From assembly GCA_016946835.1 (NCBI GenBank), contig JACVTC010000114.1, positions 1 through 22,500 of the forward strand: a DNA stretch of 22,500 nt. The letters run 5' to 3'. The notes beneath the pieces are model-generated. The model had not been told where the DNA came from and ran no database searches. It worked only from the letters and a program-made list of their open reading frames with translations. Shown here piece after piece: positions 17,413 to 22,500 of the stretch. Both the position numbers and the translations under genes were made by a program. Every line of letters starts with the position of its first letter. Position 1 is the stretch's first letter. Source of the stretch: Neocallimastix lanati (nom. inval.). Its lineage: Eukaryota; Neocallimastigomycota; Neocallimastigomycetes; Neocallimastigales; Neocallimastigaceae.

Positions 17413-20400
17413 TAATGAAAGAGCTAGTAATAGTAATACTAATTATAGTAATAATCATAGTAATGATAATAGTAATGATAATATTAATAATAATTCATTA
17501 GTGAATGATGAAGTTATTATAAATAATGTAAATAATGATAAAAGAAAGAATAAAAATTTAATGAAAGAAACTAATGATAATAATAAAAGTATTGTGAAGG
17601 AGAATAATAAAGTAATTGATTTAACAAAGGTGTTAATTAGTAAAGATAAAGATACTCAAAAAGAAAATAAAAGTTCTAGAGTATCTAGGAAAATTAAGAT
17701 GCAATCGGGGGAAGAAGAATATGATATTCTTAAAGATTTAAATTCTGCCCATTGCAATATTACTTTTGGACAGTTATTGGATGCTGCTCCAAAATTAAGA
17801 TATAAGGTGTCACAGGGTATTAAATTGGATAGGGACCAATCTAATATCTCTGGGGTGTTGGATAATGTGTCAGCCACGACTGTGGTCGTTAATAACATAG
17901 ACCACACTTATAAAAGTAAAGGTAACGAACCATGTGAAGAGGATATTGCCATGGTTGATGTTACAGTTGAAGGTGTTTCGGGGAAGGCTTTAATTGATTC
18001 ATGTAGTAATTTAAGTATAATTACTCAACAATTTTTAGATAAGCTTCCGTCCGAATATGAACCTATTGATATTAGTCGTGGCAGAATTAGGTTGGCAACT
18101 AAGAATGATGATTACTCGGAAGGTTATATCATTCGGGTGCCAGTAAAGATTAATAATCTTGTATTAATGGTTAATTGTAGAATAGTAGAAAAGGAGGATC
18201 CTTTTTACGATATTCTAATTAACTTAAAAACCCAAATTGATTATAATTTATTTATCCACCCCATTTTATATAGTTTGTGTCAAATTACTCCTGAGGGAGT
18301 AATTGACGTTATTGCACCTATTAATAATGATTATGAAGATGAAGAAAAGTTGTTGTGTATGATTAAGGCTTTGGATGAGGATTCCAAAAAGAATGATTTA
18401 AAGAAAATTGAAGGATTATCCCCAAAGCAATATATTCATCATGAAATTTTCCTAAATACTTTAAACGAAAAATATAAAGATGAAATAATTAAAATTCTGG
18501 AGGAGAACTTAGAAATAGTTGCTACTTCTTCAGAAGAATTAACACCTTCTGATCTTCCTCCACATAAGATTAATTTAATTCCTGGTGCGAAACCAGTTAA
18601 GCAAAGGTGCTATAGATTAGTTAAATTTAAGTCGGATATACTTAAGGAGGAATTAATTAAATTAATTAATAAGAAATTAATTGAACCTTCTTGTTCCGAA
18701 TGGTCATCGCCAATAGTGTTAGTACCGAAGAAGAACGGTAAATGGCGATTATGTATTGATTATCGTAAGGTTAATGATTTAACAGTTAAAGATTCTTATT
18801 CATTACCTTACATTGATGAGATATTTGATAGTTTAGATGGGGCACAGATTTTTACAACAATGGATCTTTACTCTGGTTATCATCAAATTTTGATGGATGA
18901 GGAAAGTGTAGAAATTACCACCTTCACCACAAAATTTGGTAACTACCAATTCAAGGTTATGCCTTTTGGTTTAACCGGAGCCCCAGCTACATTTCAAAGG
19001 GAAATGAATAGGATTCTTTTCCCATTTATAGGAAAGTTTGTTTTTAACTTTATAGATGATATTTTAATATACTCTAAGAGTATAGAAGAACACATAAGCC
19101 ACATTAGGCAAGTGTTGGAAGTATTTCGCCAACACAAATTGAAAATTAACATTGAAAAATGTGCCTTTATGCAGACTGAAGTAGAAGTCTTAGGTCATAA
19201 GGCATCAGTGAAAGGTTTAAGTCCCCAGGATAGCAAAATTAAGGCTATCAAGGAGTGGGTAGCACCTGTTGATGTTCATGAATTACGATCTTTTCTTGGA
19301 GCAGTAGGATATTATAGAAACTTTATTGATAAATATGCTCAAATCTCTGCTCCTTTATGTAAATTATTAAGAAAGAATGTTAAATATAAATGGAATAATG
19401 AACATCAACAAAGTTTTGATCTGTTAAAAGAAAAGTTAATAAATGCTCCAATTTTAAAATATCCAAGTTTTAATCAAAGGTTTATAATTAGAACGGATGC
19501 TTCCTATGAAGGTATTGGAGGAGTATTACTCCAAGAAGATTTAGAAACCAAAAAGGAACATCCAGTTCATTATATAAGTAGAAGTTTAAGTAAAGCCGAG
19601 AAAAATTATGGCATTACTGACTTGGAAGGAGCTGCATTAATTTATTGTATTACTAAGTTGAAATCTTATATATTAGGAAATCCTAATAAAACAGTAGTAA
19701 TAACAGATCATAAACCTTTAATCAGTTTCTTTAAAAATAAGGAACCTAATAATGCTAGGCAAGCAAGGTGGTGCTTAACTGTTAGTACCCTTGGTGTTGA
19801 AATTCAATATCAAATGGGTAAGAAAAATGTGTTAGCCGATGCATTATCTAGGATGAAGAAAAGAGCTGATTCTGTGGTATTGGCAACTAAGTTAACTTCA
19901 AAGGAAGAAGAAGAGTTGTTTTCAAAAACTATTAAAGACTTTATAAATGAAAAATTTGTTACGATAGATGGTGAAGATTACTTTGTTGATGGTAATGACT
20001 ATCGTAAATTAATTACTGATCAAACGGAAAGAGTAAAACTTATTTTAGAAGCCCATAAGATAGGTCATGAGGGATATTATAAGACTTATCAAAGGCTTCG
20101 TAAAAGTTTTTATTGGAATAATATGGTGATGGATATTAAAAGAGTGGTGCAAAGTTGTGACAAGTGTCAGTTGAATAGGTCACAACCATATCCAGAATCT
20201 ACAGAAAATATTCCAACTAAAGTAGAAGGTCCTTTTATACATTTGGGTTTAGATATTATTGGACCTTTGATTAAAACGAAGAATAATAATCAATATATTA
20301 TGGTTGTGGTGGATTACTTCACCAAATGGGTTGAAGCAGAACCCAAGGAAAATATAACATCACAGGATGTGATTAAGTTCTTAATTAATGTGTTTGCTCG

Positions 20401-21073
20401 TCATGGTGTTCCACAGGTAATAACAACTGACAATGGTGTTCAGTTCACCTCGGACATGACGAAAATATTTTTAGATCTCTATGATGTATATGTGAAGTTT
20501 ATTTCCACATATCATCCAGAAAGTAATGGACTTACGGAAAACCGAAATAAAGAGATCGGCAAGTTATTGAGGTTGTTGGGTTCTAAGAATAAGGATTGGG
20601 ATGAAGTTTTACCATCCGCCTTATGGGCTCTTAGAACTACCAAAAATAAGGTAACAAAACATTCAAGTTTTGAGTTGGTTTATGGTAGGGAGGATCAGCA
20701 GCCTTTTGATATTGCTGCTAGACCTACCAAGGATATTAATAAGTCATCGGATGAAGTGTTGTTAGAAAAATTTATAAATCATTACCGATGGACTTTAGAA
20801 GCAGCCGAAAATGTTAAAAATGCAAATAAGTATTGGGCTGCTAGGAGAGAGGAAAAGAATAGTTTGAATGAAGGAAAAAGAATTAGGGAAGGTGATTTAG
20901 TTCTAGTTAGAAATTTTTCAAGAACTAAACTAGAACCTTATTTTGTTGGTCCTCTTAAAGTTATAAAAAAACAATTTAATACGGTTACCTTGGCTGATCC
21001 AAATTCTGGAATTCAAATGAATAGGAATGTTCATTTGAAGAATATAGTCAAGTATAACTCAGCTTCGATGTAG
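17390..21073 (+). CDS. pol: Element 2 Pol: protease, reverse transcriptase, RNase H, integrase
   Basis: Open frame without an early ATG; residues count from the TTG at 17402 (1223 aa). An Asn/Ser-rich start is followed by the protease (about 175-275, active site D199-S-C201). RT (about 385-570) has VPKKNGKWRLCIDYR, LYSGYHQ and MPFGLTGAPATFQ, and a catalytic box F550-I-D-D553 with Phe in place of Tyr. RNase H begins at TDAS (D699), then DLEGAA, ITDHKPL and DALSRM. Integrase has HHCC (H885, H889, C919, C922), the triad D951-x58-D1010-x35-E1046, and a GPY/F module near 1183 (FVGPLKVI). No chromodomain. The spacings are identical to element 1. It should copy the RNA, process the polyprotein and integrate cDNA in the nucleus. 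The frame is otherwise unbroken. Confidence 0.96.
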   Translation, partial: LNHELKRDNERASNSNTNYSNNHSNDNSNDNINNNSLVNDEVIINNVNNDKRKNKNLMKETNDNNKSIVKENNKVIDLTKVLISKDKDTQKENKSSRVSRKIKMQSGEEEYDILKDLNSAHCNITFGQLLDAAPKLRYKVSQGIKLDRDQSNISGVLDNVSATTVVVNNIDHTYKSKGNEPCEEDIAMVDVTVEGVSGKALIDSCSNLSIITQQFLDKLPSEYEPIDISRGRIRLATKNDDYSEGYIIRVPVKINNLVLMVNCRIVEKEDPFYDILINLKTQIDYNLFIHPILYSLCQITPEGVIDVIAPINNDYEDEEKLLCMIKALDEDSKKNDLKKIEGLSPKQYIHHEIFLNTLNEKYKDEIIKILEENLEIVATSSEELTPSDLPPHKINLIPGAKPVKQRCYRLVKFKSDILKEELIKLINKKLIEPSCSEWSSPIVLVPKKNGKWRLCIDYRKVNDLTVKDSYSLPYIDEIFDSLDGAQIFTTMDLYSGYHQILMDEESVEITTFTTKFGNYQFKVMPFGLTGAPATFQREMNRILFPFIGKFVFNFIDDILIYSKSIEEHISHIRQVLEVFRQHKLKINIEKCAFMQTEVEVLGHKASVKGLSPQDSKIKAIKEWVAPVDVHELRSFLGAVGYYRNFIDKYAQISAPLCKLLRKNVKYKWNNEHQQSFDLLKEKLINAPILKYPSFNQRFIIRTDASYEGIGGVLLQEDLETKKEHPVHYISRSLSKAEKNYGITDLEGAALIYCITKLKSYILGNPNKTVVITDHKPLISFFKNKEPNNARQARWCLTVSTLGVEIQYQMGKKNVLADALSRMKKRADSVVLATKLTSKEEEELFSKTIKDFINEKFVTIDGEDYFVDGNDYRKLITDQTERVKLILEAHKIGHEGYYKTYQRLRKSFYWNNMVMDIKRVVQSCDKCQLNRSQPYPESTENIPTKVEGPFIHLGLDIIGPLIKTKNNNQYIMVVVDYFTKWVEAEPKENITSQDVIKFLINVFARHGVPQVITTDNGVQFTSDMTKIFLDLYDVYVKFISTYHPESNGLTENRNKEIGKLLRLLGSKNKDWDEVLPSALWALRTTKNKVTKHSSFELVYGREDQQPFDIAARPTKDINKSSDEVLLEKFINHYRWTLEAAENVKNANKYWAARREEKNSLNEGKRIREGDLVLVRNFSRTKLEPYFVGPLKVIKKQFNTVTLADPNSGIQMNRNVHLKNIVKYNSASM

Positions 21074-21083
21074 CTTGAGTTTT

Positions 21084-21096
21084 AGAGGGGGCATCA
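21084..21096 (+). promoter_or_regulatory. Element 2 polypurine tract
   Basis: AGAGGGGGCATCA directly before the right LTR and 11 nt after the pol stop. It is the likely primer for plus-strand DNA and shares GGGGGCRTC with element 1. Confidence 0.8.
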
Positions 21097-22159
21097 TGGT
21101 AAAGAATGAATTAATAACCTTTATTTTATTATTAATAATTCTTTACTAAATTGTACTTTCCTATATTCTTCATAACCTAAACCTCATTGTAAATTTAATT
21201 TATTTTGATATAAATTAATTTTAACTTGTAAATAATGTAAATAAATTTTAATTAATTACTTTATTGTTATATTATTAAATATATGTATATATTAAAATAC
21301 AATTGTAAATATTAAAATTATACTTTTAAGATACTAAATTATTAAAACTATTAATTAAATATTATTATAAAAATTATTATAAAATTATTAAAATTATTAA
21401 TTAAATATTATTATAAAAATTATTATAAAATTATTAAAATTATTAATTAAATATTATTCTAAAAATTATTATAAATTATTAATATTATAAAATTATTAAA
21501 ATTATTAAATATTATTATAAAAATTTATTTATTATAACTATTAAATATTATTATAAAATTATTATGATTATTAATTAAATTTATTATTAAAAATTATTAT
21601 TAAAAATTATTACTTATTATAAAAATTATTATTTAAATATTATCAAATTTATTAATTAAATATTATAAAAATTTTATTTTATTTTGAAAATAATTACAAG
21701 TATTATTTAAAATAATTAAAGATTATTAAATTTATTATATTAATCTTTAAAAACAATTTATTTAACTTAAAAAAAATATCAAAGAAAATAGTAAAAACTA
21801 TTTTCTATATATTTATTTTATAATTATTTTTAATTAAATTATATTTGAATATTATATTATTATATTTATAAAAATTAAAACAAAAATGAATTATTGATAT
21901 AAAATTAATTCAATAATTCTATAAAATTACTTAAATTATAAACAATTAATTATACTTTAAATTTATAAAAAAATATAAATATTGTAACAATTTCTTAAAA
22001 ATTAAATATGTGTACTTTAAATAATAAAATTTTATATTAATAAAAAAAAAATAAATAACTTTTAATAAAGAATTATTTTCTATTTAAAATCAAAGCAGGG
22101 TAATACCCGTCCCCCCCTGCTTGATTTTAAATATCTAAGTGTCAACCCCGAGTCTACCA
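21097..22159 (+). repeat. Element 2 right (3') LTR, 1063 bp
   Basis: Aligns with 13723-14740 from TGGTAAAG to TACCA. It has an extra copy of a 46-bp unit (21361-21406 and 21407-21452, one copy in the left LTR), one A fewer in a run near 22042, and T at 21565 against A at 14145. The GC-tipped hairpin is at 22081-22133. Confidence 0.95.
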
Positions 22160-22500
22160 TGTTGTGTAAGAAACTTAGATAAATTTATTATTTTATTATA
22201 AAATTTATCTATCTTTCTTATTTAATACATTAATTTAATACATTAAATTATTGTATTTATTTTAACCAATAATATTTAATTATTAATTTATATATATTTG
22301 ATTCTCTTGAGTTCTCTTCGAGAAATCAAGAGTTATTATTTTAGAATTTTTATAATAAATAATAATTCAAATAAAATAATTAATTAATAAAACAAAACCC
22401 TTTTAATAAAACAAATTTCATAAATATTTGTGTCTTTTATTCCTTTTGTGTTATTGTTTATTATAAACTTTCTATAATAAACTCTATCTTATATTTAAGT
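22160..22500 (+). repeat. LTR-like relic R4, start only
   Basis: Begins TGTTGTGTAAGAAAC like R1 and R2, with a tip hairpin at 22167-22220 (TAAGAAA/TTTCTTA outer arms, perfect 11-bp TAGATAAATTT/AAATTTATCTA inner arms). The CTCTTGA/TCAAGAG hairpin (22304-22332) and a final AATAAACTCTA stretch match R3. The pseudoknot module is absent. It runs off the window. Its start would have joined the end of R3 before element 2 inserted. Confidence 0.65.

Larger units (their letters stand above)
13723..22159 (+). mobile_element. Element 2: complete Ty3/gypsy LTR retrotransposon
   Basis: About 8.4 kb. LTR ends are TGGTA...TACCA, a perfect 5-bp inverted repeat. The order is LTR, primer site, GAA repeat, structured leader, gag, middle frame, pol, polypurine tract, LTR. 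It is related to element 1 along all of Pol but clearly a different family with different LTRs, primer site and leader. The flanks are not a clean duplication: AGTT on the left (13719-13722), TGTT on the right (22160-22163). The LTRs differ by one 46-bp repeat unit, an A-run length and about one substitution, so the insertion is fairly recent. Confidence 0.95.

Noticed and set aside
1-22500. CRISPR arrays, rRNA, operons or bacterial signals
   Set aside because: Repeats here are tandem or LTR-type without spacer structure, and all coding content is eukaryotic retrotransposon.

Overview
The window is extremely AT-rich eukaryotic DNA made almost entirely of LTR retrotransposons. Two complete Ty3/gypsy (Metaviridae-type) elements lie on the + strand, with solo LTRs and diverged LTR-like relics between and beside them. 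No host gene, tRNA or rRNA gene was found. Long homopolymer A/T tracts, Asn-coding AAT repeats and gut-fungus-like composition suggest an early-diverging, AT-rich fungus such as a Neocallimastigomycete. An AT-rich amoebozoan cannot be excluded; this is inference from composition only.

Layout. 1-835: non-coding flank. 840-9322: element 1, with 546-bp LTRs that look identical, a TGTT target duplication, a Lys-type primer binding site, gag, and pol in the -1 frame. 9323-13719: non-coding LTR graveyard. It holds LTR-like relic R1 (9323-10771, split by solo LTR A at 9378-10028), relic R2 (10772-11561), solo LTR B (11567-12216) and relic R3 (12222-13719). 13723-22159: element 2, with LTRs of 1018 and 1063 bp, a long structured leader, gag, a short middle frame and pol. 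22160-22500: start of a fourth relic, R4.

How the genes work together. Each element encodes a Gag with one CCHC zinc knuckle, and a Pol ordered protease - reverse transcriptase - RNase H - integrase (HHCC, D-x58-D-x35-E) - GPY/F module. Pol has no start codon of its own that is needed: both gag genes end in a classical -1 slippery heptamer (TTTAAAC in element 1, TTTAAAT in element 2) next to the gag stop, so Pol is probably made as a Gag-Pol fusion by -1 frameshifting. Element 2 needs a second, +1, shift between its middle frame and pol.

Most unusual points. (1) Relics R1 and R3 share a folded module (three stems plus a loop-to-downstream pseudoknot) whose stems are kept by paired base changes. 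(2) Nearly every insertion sits at the centre of a short inverted repeat, usually one formed where two LTR tips meet. (3) Element 2 has a roughly 530-nt GC-richer leader domain closed by a perfect 12-bp long-range stem. (4) Element 2 has a Phe in place of the Tyr of the RT YxDD box, and both proteases have Cys in place of the Gly of DT/SG.
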